A stretch of 64,000 bases of DNA from Microbacterium sp. Au-Mic1 (GCF_021341785.1 NZ_JAJTTF010000007.1:62001-126000), one strand, 5' to 3'. Shown: positions 33,647 through 43,900, counted from the first letter of the stretch. Notes: a model not told the origin generated them from the letters alone. Made by a program: numbers and translations.

Positions 33647-34405
33647 CTAGGCAGCGGCCATCAGGCGGCCGTCACGATGCGCGGCATCCAGGGCCTCGTC
33701 CGCGGCGCGACGCCCTTCCGCGATGAGCCGGGGCACATCTTTCATCACCCATTGCGCCATGCGCTCCATCTGCGGCTGGATGAGGATCACGGTCGGATCG
33801 GCGACGAGGTCGGCCGTCGCAGTGACGGTGCGCATCATACGCACGTTCTCCCACTTCGCGTGCAGGCGGACGACGATCGTCCGCTCTGCGCCGAGCGCGC
33901 GGGTCACGGAGTCGGGGACGTTGTCGACCATTCCGCCGTCGGCGAGGAGCGCGCCATCGCGGCGGATCGGCGGCAGCACCCCGGGGACCGCGACCGTGGC
34001 GCGCAGGGCGGTGCTGAGCGGACCGCGGTCGAGGATCACACCGCGGCGCGTGCGCAGATCCGTCGCGTAGGCGCCGAAGCGGCGGGGCAGGTCTTCGATC
34101 AGTGGGTCGCGCCCGAGGATTCGGTGGATCGCGTCCGTCACGGCATGAGTGTCGAGCAGGCCCCAGCGCGGGCGCAGTGACCATCGCGCGATCGCGCCCC
34201 AGCGGAAGCCACGGACCGCGCGATCGATCGCATCGGCATCGAAACCGGCCGCATATGCGGCCCCGAGGAGGGCGCCGGCACTGGTCCCCGCGACGATCCC
34301 GGGGCGGATGCCGCGCTCCGCGAGCACCTGCAGCACTCCGGCCTGGGCCGCGCCGTAGGCGCCGCCGCCGCTCAGCGTCAGTCCGAGGGTCGGGTCGTCG
34401 GCCAC
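33647..34405 (-). CDS. Patatin-like phospholipase family protein
   Basis: This 252-residue Ser-Asp dyad hydrolase has the oxyanion loop LSGGGAYG (residues 11-18), the nucleophile elbow GTS42AG and the catalytic aspartate D156 in ADGGMVDNVP. It is about the minimum patatin size with no membrane segment, and closest in style to the RssA/YchK group. It probably hydrolyses acyl-lipid esters. The start is 21 bases after the WYL regulator gene, so the two form a small operon and the regulator may control lipid turnover. Confidence 0.9.
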   Translation of the reverse strand: MADDPTLGLTLSGGGAYGAAQAGVLQVLAERGIRPGIVAGTSAGALLGAAYAAGFDADAIDRAVRGFRWGAIARWSLRPRWGLLDTHAVTDAIHRILGRDPLIEDLPRRFGAYATDLRTRRGVILDRGPLSTALRATVAVPGVLPPIRRDGALLADGGMVDNVPDSVTRALGAERTIVVRLHAKWENVRMMRTVTATADLVADPTVILIQPQMERMAQWVMKDVPRLIAEGRRAADEALDAAHRDGRLMAAA

Positions 34406-34426
34406 CGTGTCTCCCCTCGTCCGCCG

Positions 34427-35461
34427 TCAGGAGACGGTATCAGCGGCCGCCTTCGCAACTGCTGAACCGGGCGTACCTTTCCCCCGGGCGGTCGCCGCGT
34501 TCCGTTCAGCCAGCACGGCGAACGCGTGCGCGAGTGCCGGAGGGCGGACGACCTCGATGTCGGTGTCGAACCGATTGAGGTCCGCCGCGAGGGCGATCCA
34601 GGACCACGAGCCGATCTCGAGCGAGCACCGGTCGGGGCCGAGGTCCTCGACGACTCCGCCACCCGCGAACGGCAGCACGTCACGAGCGGGCAGAGAGAGG
34701 ACGACCTTGCCTTGGCACGGCCAGCGGTCCCCCTCGGCAGAGCCCTTGAACCGCGCAGAGACGTATTCGGCGACGTCGCCGCCCGGGATCTCCCGGCGCG
34801 CGAATCGCGGGCCCGCAGGTGTGCGCGGCGCAATGCGATCGGCGCGGAAGAGCCGCCATTCATCCCTGTCGAGATCCCAGGCGACCAGATACCAGCGGCC
34901 CCGGGCGGTCACGAGGTGATGTGGCTCCACCCGCCGCAGAGGCCGATGGTCGTCGTCCGCACGACGAGCGCCGCTCGTGTAGTCGAAGCGCAGCACCTCG
35001 TCGGCCCGCACCGCAGCCGAGATCGCGATCAGCACGCCGGTCGAGACCGCATCCTGCAGGTGGTCGTAGGGGCGCGACGGGAGCGTGGTGAAGCGGAGCG
35101 CGTCGAGGCGGTGCCGAAGGTGCGACGGCATCACCTGACGGATCGTGGTCAGCGCCCGCAGGGAGGCCTCCTCGATGCCGGCTCCGGAAGCCGTCGCGGC
35201 CTGGAGCGCGACGGCGAGCGCGACGACCTGGTCATCGTCGAAGAGCAGGGGCGGGAGCTCGCTGCCCGCGCCCAGGCGGTATCCGCCGTCCGGCCCCATG
35301 GTCGCCTGGATGCGGTACCCCATCTCCCTGAGTCGTTCGATGTCGCGGCGGACCGTGCGCTGGCTGACCTCCAACCGCTCGGCCAGGGTCGATCCCGGCC
35401 AGTCGCGTCTGGTCTGCAGGAGCGACAGCAGGGTGAGCAGGCGTGAGGTGGGAGCGGCCAT
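34427..35461 (-). CDS. WYL-domain transcriptional regulator (DeoR-type HTH)
   Basis: This 344-residue protein has an N-terminal winged helix (LLTLLSLLQTRRDWPGSTLAERLEVSQRTVRRDIERLREMGY), then a WYL domain containing VTARGRWYLVAWDLDRDEWRLFRADRI (the W-Y-L motif), and the C-terminal WCX extension. WYL domains bind ligands such as nucleotides or single-stranded nucleic acid. I chose ATG 35461 because TACTGT lies six bases upstream and a palindrome (35481-35503) lies just beyond. It is divergent from a PhnB-like VOC gene, the likely target together with the downstream patatin gene. Confidence 0.9.
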   Translation of the reverse strand: MAAPTSRLLTLLSLLQTRRDWPGSTLAERLEVSQRTVRRDIERLREMGYRIQATMGPDGGYRLGAGSELPPLLFDDDQVVALAVALQAATASGAGIEEASLRALTTIRQVMPSHLRHRLDALRFTTLPSRPYDHLQDAVSTGVLIAISAAVRADEVLRFDYTSGARRADDDHRPLRRVEPHHLVTARGRWYLVAWDLDRDEWRLFRADRIAPRTPAGPRFARREIPGGDVAEYVSARFKGSAEGDRWPCQGKVVLSLPARDVLPFAGGGVVEDLGPDRCSLEIGSWSWIALAADLNRFDTDIEVVRPPALAHAFAVLAERNAATARGKGTPGSAVAKAAADTVS

Positions 35462-35467
35462 GTATGA

Positions 35468-35503
35468 ACAGTACTTCTGGTATAGGACATGATCTGACCT
35501 ATA
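35468..35503. promoter_or_regulatory. WYL-gene promoter hexamer and candidate operator
   Basis: On the minus strand TACTGT (35468-35473) is six bases from the ATG. A 23-base imperfect palindrome (35481-35503) has arms TATAGGnCA and TGnCCTATA around a 5-base centre. It lies between the divergent WYL and VOC genes, so it is a good candidate for autoregulation. Confidence 0.55.
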
Positions 35504-35563
35504 TGGATGCGAGGCTGAGCGAGTCCGGGGGAAGCCGGGAAAACATCTGATCAAGGAGCGCTC

Positions 35564-36028
35564 ATGAGCATCACGACGACCACCCACCTCAACTTCCGCG
35601 GCGACGCGCGCCAGGCGTTGGAGTTCTATCAGGCCGTGTTCGGCGGTCGGCTCGGCATCGCGACCTACGGCGACTTCGGAATGCCGAAGGATGCCCCCGG
35701 TGCCGACGACGTCGTCTTCGGGCAGCTCGAGTCCGAGGGCGGCTTCCGGGTCATGGCCTACGACATTCCCGGCGCGCCCGCCGGCCCCGCGACCGGCGGT
35801 CCGACGCGCCGCGAGAACGGCGTCACGCTCACCGAGCAGCCCTTCTTCGTCTCCGTGCGCGGCACCGCCCTGGACGAGGTGAAGGAGTACTGGGACGCGC
35901 TGTCCGCGGGCGCATCGATCATCGAGCCGCTCGCCGCATCGGCCTGGAGCCGGGGATTCGGCATGCTGACCGACCGCTTCGGCGTGACCTGGATCCTCGA
36001 CGTCGCCGCCGAGCACCAGGCGGGTTGA
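35564..36028 (+). CDS. PhnB-like VOC-family protein
   Basis: This 154-residue protein has the PhnB/glyoxalase-like pattern: HLNFRGDARQALEFYQAVFGG at the N-terminus, FGQLESEGGFRVMAYDIP in the middle and FFVSVRGTALDEVKEYWDAL followed by GFGMLTDRFGVTWILDV at the C-terminus. Members are often small binding proteins or glyoxalase/dioxygenase relatives of unknown substrate. It is divergent from the WYL regulator with a palindrome between, so it is probably regulated by it. AAGGAG precedes the ATG and a long terminator follows. Confidence 0.88.
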   Translation: MSITTTTHLNFRGDARQALEFYQAVFGGRLGIATYGDFGMPKDAPGADDVVFGQLESEGGFRVMAYDIPGAPAGPATGGPTRRENGVTLTEQPFFVSVRGTALDEVKEYWDALSAGASIIEPLAASAWSRGFGMLTDRFGVTWILDVAAEHQAG

Positions 36029-36046
36029 TCCCTTCCGGCACAGGAA

Positions 36047-36083
36047 GAGGCCCGGACCCGCGATGATCGCGGATCCGGGCCTC
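36047..36083. terminator. Strong bidirectional terminator between the VOC gene and nrdF
   Basis: The outer arms are GAGGCCCGGA (36047-36056) and TCCGGGCCTC (36074-36083), with an inner stem CCGCGA/TCGCGG. It serves both convergent transcripts. Confidence 0.8.
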
Positions 36084-36097
36084 TCGTGTGCTGCGAC

Positions 36098-37084
<987 letters not shown>

Positions 37085-37108
37085 TCAGAAGAATGCCTGA
37101 TCAGAGGT

Positions 37109-39295
37109 TCACAGCATGCAGCTGACGCACTCGGCCATGTCCGTGCCCTCGAGCGCCATCTGACGCAGGCGGATGTAGTAGATCGTCTTGATGCCCTTGC
37201 GCCAGGCGTAGATCTGCGCCTTGTTGATGTCGCGCGTGGTCGCCGTGTCCTTGAAGAACAGCGTGAGCGACAGGCCCTGGTCGACGTGCTGCGTGGCCGC
37301 GGCGTACGTGTCGATGACCTTCTCGTAGCCGATCTCGTACGCGTCCTCGTAGTACTCCAGGTTGTCGTTCGTCATGAACGCCGCCGGGTAGTAGACGCGA
37401 CCGAGCTTGCCTTCCTTGCGGATCTCGATCTTCGACGCGATCGGGTGGATCGAGCTCGTCGAGTTGTTGATGTACGAGATGGATCCGGTCGGCGGCACGG
37501 CCTGCAGGTTCTGGTTGTAGATGCCGTGCTTCTGGATGGACTCCTTCAGCTCCACCCAATCGGCCTGCGTCGGGATGTGGTGACCGGCGAACAGCTCGAC
37601 GACCTTCTCGGTCGCGGGCGCCCACTCCTGATCGATGTACTTGTCGAAGAACGCACCGGACGCGTAGGTCGAGTCATCGAAGCCGTCGAACGCCGTCCCG
37701 CGCTCGATCGCGAGCTTGTTCGAGGCGCGCAGCGCGTGGAACAGCACCGTGTAGAAGTAGATGTTCGTGAAGTCGACGCCCTCTTCGGATCCGTAGAAGA
37801 CGTGCTCGCGCGCCAGGTAGCCGTGCAGGTTCATCTGGCCCAGGCCGATCGCGTGCGAGCGGTCGTTGCCGTCCTCGATCGAGCGCACCGAGGCGATGTG
37901 GCTCTGGTTGCTCACCGCGGTGAGGCCGCGGATCGCGGTCTCGACGGTCGCGCCGAGGTCGCCCCCGTCCATCGCGAGGGCGATGTTCATCGAGCCGAGG
38001 TTGCAGGAGATGTCCTTGCCGATCTGCGCGTACGAGAGGTCCTCGTTGTACGTCGTCGGGGTGTTGACCTGCAGGATCTCGCTGCACAGGTTGGACATGT
38101 TGATCCGGCCCTTGACCGGGTTGGCCTTGTTCACCGTGTCCTCGAACATGATGTACGGGTAGCCCGACTCGAACTGGATCTCGGCGATCGTCTGGAAGAA
38201 CTCGCGCGCGTTGATCTTCGTCTTCTTGATGCGCGGGTCGTCGACCATCTCGCGGTACTTCTCGGTCACCGAGATGTCGCCGAACGGCACGCCGTAGACG
38301 CGCTCCACGTCGTACGGCGAGAAGAGGTACATGTCCTCGCCGTTCTTGGCGAGCTCGAACGTGATGTCCGGCACGACGACGCCGAGCGACAGCGTCTTGA
38401 TGCGGATCTTCTCGTCGGCGTTCTCGCGCTTGGTGTCGAGGAACCGCATGATGTCGGGGTGGTGCGCGTTGAGGTACACCGCGCCGGCGCCCTGACGCGC
38501 ACCGAGCTGGTTGGCGTAGGAGAAGCTGTCTTCGAGCAGCTTCATGACGGGGATGATGCCCGAGGACTGGTTCTCGATCTGCTTGATCGGGGCGCCCGAC
38601 TCGCGGATGTTGCTCAGCAGCAGCGCCACGCCGCCGCCGCGCTTGGACAGCTGCAGGGCGGAGTTGATGCCGCGGGCGATCGACTCCATGTTGTCCTCGA
38701 TGCGCAGCAGGAAGCAGCTGACGAGCTCGCCGCGCTGCGCCTTGCCGGCGTTCAGGAACGTCGGGGTGGCCGGCTGGAAGCGGCCGGAGATGATCTCCTC
38801 GACGAGGTTCTTCGCCACGTCCTCGTCGCCGTCGGCGAGCGCGAGGGCGGTCATCACGACGCGGTCCTCGAAGCGCTCCAGGTAGCGCTTGCCGTCGAAC
38901 GTCTTGAGCGTGTAGCTCGTGTAGTACTTGAACGCACCGAGGAAGGTCTCGAAGCGGAACTTCTTCGAGTAGGCGAACTCGTTGAGCTCCTTGATGAAGT
39001 CGAACGAGTACTTGTCCAGGACGGCGCCCTCGTAGTACTCCTTTTCGACGAGGTAGTCCAGGCGCTCCTTGAGCGAGTGGAAGAACACCGTGTTCTGGTT
39101 GACGTGCTGCAGGAAGTACTCCCGTGCCGCGCGCTTGTCGGCGCCGAACTGGATCTGCCCGTTCGCGTCGTACAGGTTCAGCATCGCGTTCAGGGCGTGG
39201 TAATCGAGCCCCTCGTACGCCTGGTTCGCCTTGTAGTCGGCCTCGGCCTTCACTGCGTCACGCTCTGCGTGCTCTTCGACTGCAATACCCACCAT
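37109..39295 (-). CDS. nrdE: Class Ib ribonucleotide reductase alpha subunit
   Basis: This 728-residue catalytic subunit reduces nucleoside diphosphates to deoxynucleotides. It lacks an ATP-cone, as expected for NrdE. The signature cysteines lie in [25 protein letters not shown] and the C-terminal CVSCML that passes electrons from Nrd[20 protein letters not shown] is the family finger-loop region. I start at ATG 39295 (MVGIAVEEH), which overlaps the end of nrdI by 46 bases; an upstream in-frame ATG lies deep within nrdI and is unlikely. Confidence 0.97.
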   Translation of the reverse strand: MVGIAVEEHAERDAVKAEADYKANQAYEGLDYHALNAMLNLYDANGQIQFGADKRAAREYFLQHVNQNTVFFHSLKERLDYLVEKEYYEGAVLDKYSFDFIKELNEFAYSKKFRFETFLGAFKYYTSYTLKTFDGKRYLERFEDRVVMTALALADGDEDVAKNLVEEIISGRFQPATPTFLNAGKAQRGELVSCFLLRIEDNMESIARGINSALQLSKRGGGVALLLSNIRESGAPIKQIENQSSGIIPVMKLLEDSFSYANQLGARQGAGAVYLNAHHPDIMRFLDTKRENADEKIRIKTLSLGVVVPDITFELAKNGEDMYLFSPYDVERVYGVPFGDISVTEKYREMVDDPRIKKTKINAREFFQTIAEIQFESGYPYIMFEDTVNKANPVKGRINMSNLCSEILQVNTPTTYNEDLSYAQIGKDISCNLGSMNIALAMDGGDLGATVETAIRGLTAVSNQSHIASVRSIEDGNDRSHAIGLGQMNLHGYLAREHVFYGSEEGVDFTNIYFYTVLFHALRASNKLAIERGTAFDGFDDSTYASGAFFDKYIDQEWAPATEKVVELFAGHHIPTQADWVELKESIQKHGIYNQNLQAVPPTGSISYINNSTSSIHPIASKIEIRKEGKLGRVYYPAAFMTNDNLEYYEDAYEIGYEKVIDTYAAATQHVDQGLSLTLFFKDTATTRDINKAQIYAWRKGIKTIYYIRLRQMALEGTDMAECVSCML

Positions 39296-39714
39296 CGTTC
39301 CAATCCGTCGCTCACGCGATCGACGTCGTCCTGTGTGCCGTAGATCTCGAGCCGGTACAAGTGGGGCACGTGGCACTTGCGGCTGATGATGTCACCGGCG
39401 GCGCAGAACGCGTCGCCGAAGTTGGTGTTGCCTGCGGAGATCACTCCGCGGATGTGTCGCCGGTTGCGCTCGTCGTTGAGGAACCGGATGACCTGCTTCG
39501 GCACGGCGCCCTTCTCGACGCCGCGCCCCTGCCCGCCGCCGTAGGTCGGCGTGACCAGCACGAAGGGCTCATCGATGACGAGCGGCTCCTCGGTGCTGTG
39601 CAGCGGGATCCGCCGCGCCTCCAGGCCCAGCTTCTCGATGAACCGGGCGGTGTTGCCCGAGATGCTCGAGAAGTAGACCAGAAGCGGCGCGGCGGTCGCG
39701 GTGGCGGCGTTCAT
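39250..39714 (-). CDS. nrdI: NrdI flavodoxin-like activase of NrdF
   Basis: This 154-residue flavoprotein has the FMN-phosphate loop [16 protein letters not shown] (residues about 14-29), [10 protein letters not shown] and [20 protein letters not shown]. NrdI supplies the oxidant that assembles the Mn(III)2-tyrosyl cofactor of NrdF. Its 3' end overlaps nrdE by 46 bases and it starts 19 bases after nrdH, so nrdHIEF is one transcript. Confidence 0.95.
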   Translation of the reverse strand: MNAATATAAPLLVYFSSISGNTARFIEKLGLEARRIPLHSTEEPLVIDEPFVLVTPTYGGGQGRGVEKGAVPKQVIRFLNDERNRRHIRGVISAGNTNFGDAFCAAGDIISRKCHVPHLYRLEIYGTQDDVDRVSDGLERWWVLQSKSTQSVTQ

Positions 39715-39733
39715 GAGATCGCCTCCTCCGCGA

Positions 39734-39967
39734 TTACGCCAGGCGAGCGGCGAGCTCGTCGATCTTGTCGGGACGGAACCCCGACCAGTGGTCCTCGTCG
39801 GTGACGACGACGGGCGCCTGCAGGTAGCCGAGCGACTTCACGTGCTCGAGCGCCGCGGCGTCCTCGGAGACGTCGTGGATCTCGTACTCGATGCCCTTGG
39901 CGTCGAGCGCGCGGTAGGTCGCGTTGCACTGGACGCAGGAGGGCTTGGTGTAGACCGTGATGGACAT
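39734..39967 (-). CDS. nrdH: NrdH glutaredoxin-like redoxin
   Basis: This 77-residue redoxin has the motif PSCVQCNAT (CxxC at residues 11-14), then [44 protein letters not shown]. The cis-proline region QAPVV and WSGFRPDKI are typical of NrdH, which takes electrons from thioredoxin reductase and reduces NrdE. It leads the operon; AGAAGAGG precedes the ATG. The 5' leader contains a 6-bp inverted repeat CCCGGC/GCCGGG (39995-40024). Confidence 0.96.
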   Translation of the reverse strand: MSITVYTKPSCVQCNATYRALDAKGIEYEIHDVSEDAAALEHVKSLGYLQAPVVVTDEDHWSGFRPDKIDELAARLA

Positions 39968-40030
39968 GTATTGCGCCTCTTCTTCCCCTCAGAACCCGGC
40001 TTTCGGACAGGTGGCCCTGCCGGGAGTTCA

Positions 40031-40078
40031 ATACTACATATAGGTGCGGACATTCGGATCGACCACAAGGGCTAGTAG
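40031..40078 (-). promoter_or_regulatory. Pair of NrdR boxes over the nrdHIEF promoter
   Basis: The cores CTACATATAG (40034-40043) and CAAGGGCTAG (40066-40075) both fit the NrdR core CWA-N4-TWG and lie exactly 32 bp apart, the three-turn spacing that NrdR requires. On the coding strand the first overlaps TATATG/TAGTAT, the probable -10 region. Repression by the ATP/dATP-sensing NrdR is therefore expected. Confidence 0.8.
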
Positions 40079-40092
40079 TTACAACCGTGTAG

Positions 40093-40268
40093 TTTTCCAC
40101 CGTATTCCACCGCTACAACACAGGTTCTCCACGCTTCTGTCCACAGCCCGGGGCAGCCGCGGAGCCCTCCCGAACCGCGGTTTCCCGCGGCTCGCGGACG
40201 CCCCCGTCGGATCCCTCCACAGATCCGACGCTAGAAGGGGCCGCGGACATTCCTCAGCCTGTGGAAAT
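40093..40268. promoter_or_regulatory. Cluster of DnaA-box-like sequences upstream of the nrd operon
   Basis: In the 300 or so bases between the NrdR boxes and the MFS gene there are six sequences resembling TTRTCCACA: TTTTCCACC (40093), TATTCCACC (40103), TTCTCCACG (40125), CTGTCCACA (40137), CCCTCCACA (40213) and, on the minus strand, ATTTCCACA (40260-40268). Apart from these and the MFS -10 box I see no gene in 39968-40373. Confidence 0.45.
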
Positions 40269-40361
40269 CGCCCTCCGGCGTGTCGTCGGCGTGTCGCATC
40301 GACTCCTCCCGCAGGACGGTCCGGGCGGACGCGGGACCTGCTCTCCGCGCCCCGCGACCTG

Positions 40362-40367
40362 TAGCGT
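40362..40367 (+). promoter_or_regulatory. Leaderless-type -10 hexamer TAGCGT for the MFS gene
   Basis: TAGCGT is followed by six bases and the GTG start at 40374, which decides that start. Confidence 0.6.
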
Positions 40368-40373
40368 TGATCC

Positions 40374-41588
40374 GTGGCCGGATCGGGATACAAGGAGCTT
40401 CTGCGCGTACCGGGAGTCGGGCGCATCATCGCCGCGCAGTTGACGGCGCGGTTCCCGAACGGCATGGCGAGCCTCGCGATCCTGCTGCACGTGCAGCACG
40501 CGACCGGATCCTATGGGGCGGCCGGACTCGTGCTGGCGGCGTCGTCGATCGGACAGGCCGTGTCCGGCCCCGTCACCAGCCGTTGGATGGGCCGCTGGGG
40601 CATGCGCCCCGTGCTCACGCTGACCCTGTCGATCTGCGTGCTCGCATTCCTCGGACTGGCGTTCTTCTCGTTCCTGCCGCTCGCCGGCTACGTGGTGCTC
40701 GGCCTGATCGCCGGGCTCTCCACCCCGCCGATCCAGTCCGCCGCGCGCACCATCTACCCGAAGCTCGTGAACTCCTCGCAGCTCACACCGCTGTTCTCGC
40801 TGGACGCATCGCTGCAGGAGATCATCTGGATCGTGGCGCCCGTCGTCATCACGATCGTGTCCACGCAGGTCGGCACCGTGCAGGGCCTGCTGCTCGTCGC
40901 CGCGGTGCTCGTGGGCGGCGGAGCCTGGTTCATCCTCTCCCCCGAGGTCGGGCGCGTGCGCATCCCGCGCAGCCGCCGCGGCTTCGGCGCCGTCGTGCTG
41001 AAGCCGCCGGTGCTGCTGGCCACGGTCATCGGCTTCCTCCTCATCGGCGCCTGCTCCGCGGTGGAGGCAGGCGTGGTGAAGACCTTCGACCACGGCGGCC
41101 TGGAGGCGGGGCTCGTGCTCGCCGTCTTCTCCGTGGGAAGCCTCGTCGGCGGTCTCGCCTCGGGCCGGGTGCCCATGGGGCCGTGGGCGATGGCACGGCG
41201 ACTGACCATCGTGACCGTCGGCCTCGCGCTGACCATGGTCTCCCTCAACGTGTTCTGGCTCGGCGGCACCCTGCTCGCGGCAGGCATCGGCATCGCCCCC
41301 GCCCTCGCGGTGCTGTTCGCGATCACCTCCGCGAGCGTGAAGTTCTCCGAGACCGCGGAGGCGTTCGGCTGGGCCGGCACCGGGCAGCTGATCGGCGCGG
41401 CCGCCGGATCCGCCATCGCCGGATTCCTCATCGACAGCCTGCACAGCCCGACGGGCGCCTACCTCGCCGCCACGTGCTTCGCGGCGGCGGCGCTCGTCGT
41501 CTCGGCGGTGTTCGTGCGGTTCTTCCCGGATCTGCGCGACCGCGACGCCGCGCCCATGCCGGACACCGAGGTCGTCCAGCTGCCGTGA
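40374..41588 (+). CDS. MFS transporter
   Basis: This 404-residue membrane protein has twelve predicted transmembrane helices. Its pattern is GRIIAAQLTARFPNGMASLAILLHV in helix 1, SRWMGRWGMRPVL as the loop 2-3 motif (G-x-x-x-D/G-R-x-G-R-R variant) and SLVGGLASGRVP in the second half. The organisation suits a drug/metabolite efflux or sugar-exporter-like subfamily, but no substrate can be assigned. GTG start with a leaderless promoter. A weak hairpin (GATTCCG/CGGAATC, 41595-41627) follows the stop. Confidence 0.85.
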   Translation: MAGSGYKELLRVPGVGRIIAAQLTARFPNGMASLAILLHVQHATGSYGAAGLVLAASSIGQAVSGPVTSRWMGRWGMRPVLTLTLSICVLAFLGLAFFSFLPLAGYVVLGLIAGLSTPPIQSAARTIYPKLVNSSQLTPLFSLDASLQEIIWIVAPVVITIVSTQVGTVQGLLLVAAVLVGGGAWFILSPEVGRVRIPRSRRGFGAVVLKPPVLLATVIGFLLIGACSAVEAGVVKTFDHGGLEAGLVLAVFSVGSLVGGLASGRVPMGPWAMARRLTIVTVGLALTMVSLNVFWLGGTLLAAGIGIAPALAVLFAITSASVKFSETAEAFGWAGTGQLIGAAAGSAIAGFLIDSLHSPTGAYLAATCFAAAALVVSAVFVRFFPDLRDRDAAPMPDTEVVQLP

Positions 41589-41661
41589 CGGCGTGATTCC
41601 GCCGCCGGAACCCGTGACCTCGGAATCCGCAGGATCCGGGGACTTCAACCTTCGATTTCTG

Positions 41662-41690
41662 TTGTCAATTCCGATTTCGAGTGACAAGAT
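41662..41690 (+). promoter_or_regulatory. Promoter with embedded dyad for the class III aminotransferase gene
   Basis: TTGTCA (41662-41667), a 17-base spacer and CAAGAT (41685-41690) form a promoter; the ATG follows six bases later. TTGTCA and TGACAA (41682-41687) are inverted copies, so a dimeric regulator could cover both promoter boxes. Confidence 0.55.
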
Positions 41691-41696
41691 CGGAAC

Positions 41697-43064
41697 ATGA
41701 GCGCCGATCTGCAACAGAAAGCACACGATCACCTCTGGATGCACTTCACCCGGCAGTCCACGATGGACCGCACCGGTGTGCCGATCATCGTCCGGGGCGA
41801 GGGACACCACATCTGGGACGACACCGGCAAGCAGTACATCGACGGGCTGGCCGGCCTCTTCGTCGTCAACGCCGGCCATGGCCGCAAGCGGCTGGCCGAG
41901 GCCGCCGCGAAGCAGGCGGAGCAGTTGGCGTTCTTCCCGCTGTGGTCGTACGCGCACCCGGCCGCGATCGAGCTCGCCGACCGGCTCGCCGGCTACGCCC
42001 CGGGCGATCTGAACCGGGTCTTCTTCACGTCGGGCGGCGGCGAGGCCGTCGAGACCGCCTTCAAGCTCGCCAAGCACTACTGGAAGCTGCAGGGCAAGCC
42101 CACCAAGCACAAGGTCATCTCGCGCTCGATCGCCTATCACGGCACGACGCAGGGCGCGCTCGCGATCACGGGCATCCCCGCGATGAAGGCGATGTTCGAG
42201 CCGGTCACCCCGGGCGGGTTCCGCGTTCCGAACACGAACATCTACCGCGCGGCCGAGATGGGCGCGCCGACGGATCCCGAGCCGTTCGGAGTCTGGGCCG
42301 CCGACCGGATCGAGGAGATGATCCAGTTCGAGGGTCCTGAGACGGTCGCGGCCGTCTTCCTCGAGCCGGTGCAGAACTCCGGCGGCTGCTTCCCGCCCCC
42401 GCCCGGCTACTTCCAGCGGGTGCGCGAGATCTGCGACCGTTACGACGTGCTGCTCGTCTCCGACGAGGTGATCTGCGCCTTCGGCCGGATCGGGCACATG
42501 TTCGCGTGCGACGCCTACGGCTACGTGCCCGACATCATCACCTGCGCCAAGGGCATCACGAGCGGCTACTCCCCCCTGGGCGCCGCGATCGTGAGCGACC
42601 GGATCTACGAGCCCTTCGCCCACGGCGATCTGTCGTTCCCGCACGGCTACACGTTCGGCGGGCACCCGGTCTCGGCCGCGGTCGCGCTGGAGAACCTGAA
42701 CATCTTCGAGGAGGAGAAGCTCAACGAGCGCGTGCGGGAGAACTCGCCGCTGTTCCGCGCAGAACTGGAGACGCTGCTCGATCTGCCGCTCGTGGGCGAC
42801 GTGCGCGGCGACGGCTACTTCTTCGGGATCGAGCTGGTCAAGGACAAGACGACGCGGGAGACCTTCGACGACGACGAGTCGGAACGGCTGCTGCGCGGGT
42901 TCCTCTCCGGCGCTCTCTACGAGGCCGGGCTGTACTGCCGTGCGGACGACCGCGGCGACCCTGTGATCCAGCTCGCACCGCCGCTGACGATCGGTCCGGC
43001 GGAGTTCCGCGAGATCACCGGGATCCTGCGCGGCGTGCTGAAGGAGGCCGAGTCGGTGCTGTAG
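41697..43064 (+). CDS. Class III (omega) aminotransferase, probably acting on a diamine or omega-amino acid
   Basis: This 455-residue fold type I PLP enzyme shows RVFFTSGGGEAVETAFKLA (phosphate binding), SIAYHGTTQGALAITG, FLEPVQNSGGCFPPPPGYFQ, the PLP-ring aspartate in LLVSDEVICAFGRIG and the Schiff-base lysine K285 in TCAKGITSGYSPLGAAI. It resembles the omega-amino acid/putrescine:pyruvate aminotransferases linked in actinomycetes to polyamine catabolism. Here a polyamine-type ABC operon lies 1.8 kb away on the other strand, which supports but does not prove such a role. It is transcribed alone and ends in a very strong terminator. Confidence 0.88.
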   Translation: MSADLQQKAHDHLWMHFTRQSTMDRTGVPIIVRGEGHHIWDDTGKQYIDGLAGLFVVNAGHGRKRLAEAAAKQAEQLAFFPLWSYAHPAAIELADRLAGYAPGDLNRVFFTSGGGEAVETAFKLAKHYWKLQGKPTKHKVISRSIAYHGTTQGALAITGIPAMKAMFEPVTPGGFRVPNTNIYRAAEMGAPTDPEPFGVWAADRIEEMIQFEGPETVAAVFLEPVQNSGGCFPPPPGYFQRVREICDRYDVLLVSDEVICAFGRIGHMFACDAYGYVPDIITCAKGITSGYSPLGAAIVSDRIYEPFAHGDLSFPHGYTFGGHPVSAAVALENLNIFEEEKLNERVRENSPLFRAELETLLDLPLVGDVRGDGYFFGIELVKDKTTRETFDDDESERLLRGFLSGALYEAGLYCRADDRGDPVIQLAPPLTIGPAEFREITGILRGVLKEAESVL

Positions 43065-43082
43065 TCGCTGGGGACGCGACAC

Positions 43083-43120
43083 GGGGAGGGCGGATGGGGA
43101 TCCGCCCTCCCCTTTCCTCT
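43083..43120 (+). terminator. Very strong intrinsic terminator
   Basis: A perfect 13-bp stem (GGGGAGGGCGGAT at 43083-43095, ATCCGCCCTCCCC at 43100-43112) with a GGGG loop is followed by TTTCCTCT. Confidence 0.9.
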
Positions 43121-43146
43121 GCATCCGCTCCCTCTGAACCCGTGCG

Positions 43147-43227
43147 GCGTTTCGTCTCGATCTGCGTTTCGTCTCGGTCGCTGCGCGTCCTCGCTCAACG
43201 ACCGTGCGGCGTCCTCGCTCAACGACC
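43147..43227. repeat. REP-like intergenic repeat, copy 2 with partial copies
   Basis: A 40-bp core (43164-43203) is nearly identical to 1349-1391, preceded by a partial left end (43147-43159) and followed by a partial right end (43210-43227). The right partial copy contains the stop codon of the dihydrofolate-reductase-like gene, so the repeat invaded or now defines the end of that reading frame. Confidence 0.65.
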
Positions 43228-43788
43228 CCGAGCGGACGGTGTCGCGATCACGAGGCTCGTCGGCCCCATCTGCTCGACGCTCACGAGGTCGAGCGCCGCG
43301 CCGTCGGGGAACAGCCGACGGCCGGCGCCGGTCGCCGTCGGGAAGACGCGCAGACGGTACTCGTCGACGGCACCGGCCGCGACGAAGCCGTCGACGAGCG
43401 AGCCGCTGCCGATCACGATGACGTCGCGCTCCGCCGCGGTCTCCCGCGCCCAGCCCACCGGATCCGACTCGACCCGCCGCGAGTGCTGCCAGCGATCGAG
43501 GTCGACGTCACCGCCCGTGACGACCGCCTTGTCCGCGGCGTTCAACGCGCGGGCGAACGGATCCGTCGCGTCGCGCGGCGGCCACAGAGCCGAGAACGAC
43601 TCCCAGGTGCGGCGTCCGAACAGGAAGACGCCTGTCTGCAGGATCGTCCCGTAGCCGAATTTGTCTCCCGCGATCGCCTCCCGGCCATGGCGGAACGCCC
43701 ACCCTCCGAAGGGCGTGCCGTCCGATCCGTCCGGGTCCTCCACGACCCCGTCGAGGGTGATGAACTGCGCCACGATGATGCGTGCCAT
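43219..43788 (-). CDS. Dihydrofolate reductase family protein (RibD C-terminal fold)
   Basis: This 189-residue protein has the DHFR/RibD-C fold: MARIIVAQFITLDGVVEDP at the N-terminus, FGRRTWESFSALWPP, a nucleotide-binding VIGSGSLVDGFVAAGAVDEYRLRVFPTATGAGRRLF, and a final VIATP strand. It is the common YyaP/YwjB-like type whose substrate is unknown and is not the essential FolA. It follows the SnoaL-type sigma factor gene by about 110 bases on the same strand. The last residues (SARGR) and the stop come from a REP-like repeat. Confidence 0.88.
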   Translation of the reverse strand: MARIIVAQFITLDGVVEDPDGSDGTPFGGWAFRHGREAIAGDKFGYGTILQTGVFLFGRRTWESFSALWPPRDATDPFARALNAADKAVVTGGDVDLDRWQHSRRVESDPVGWARETAAERDVIVIGSGSLVDGFVAAGAVDEYRLRVFPTATGAGRRLFPDGAALDLVSVEQMGPTSLVIATPSARGR

Positions 43789-43900
43789 GTCGTGCTCCTT
43801 GCGTCGTGCCCCGATGCGGATCCTCCGCGGAGGGCTTCACAAGGGTGTACGGACGAGAGCCGTCGAACTCATCGGTGCGAGCGGGATCCGTTCGGGTACC

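Noticed and set aside
40093..40268. Chromosomal replication origin
   Set aside because: DnaA-box-like sequences cluster here, but there is no dnaA/dnaN context, no AT-rich unwinding region and the matches are imperfect; a role at the nrd promoter is more plausible.
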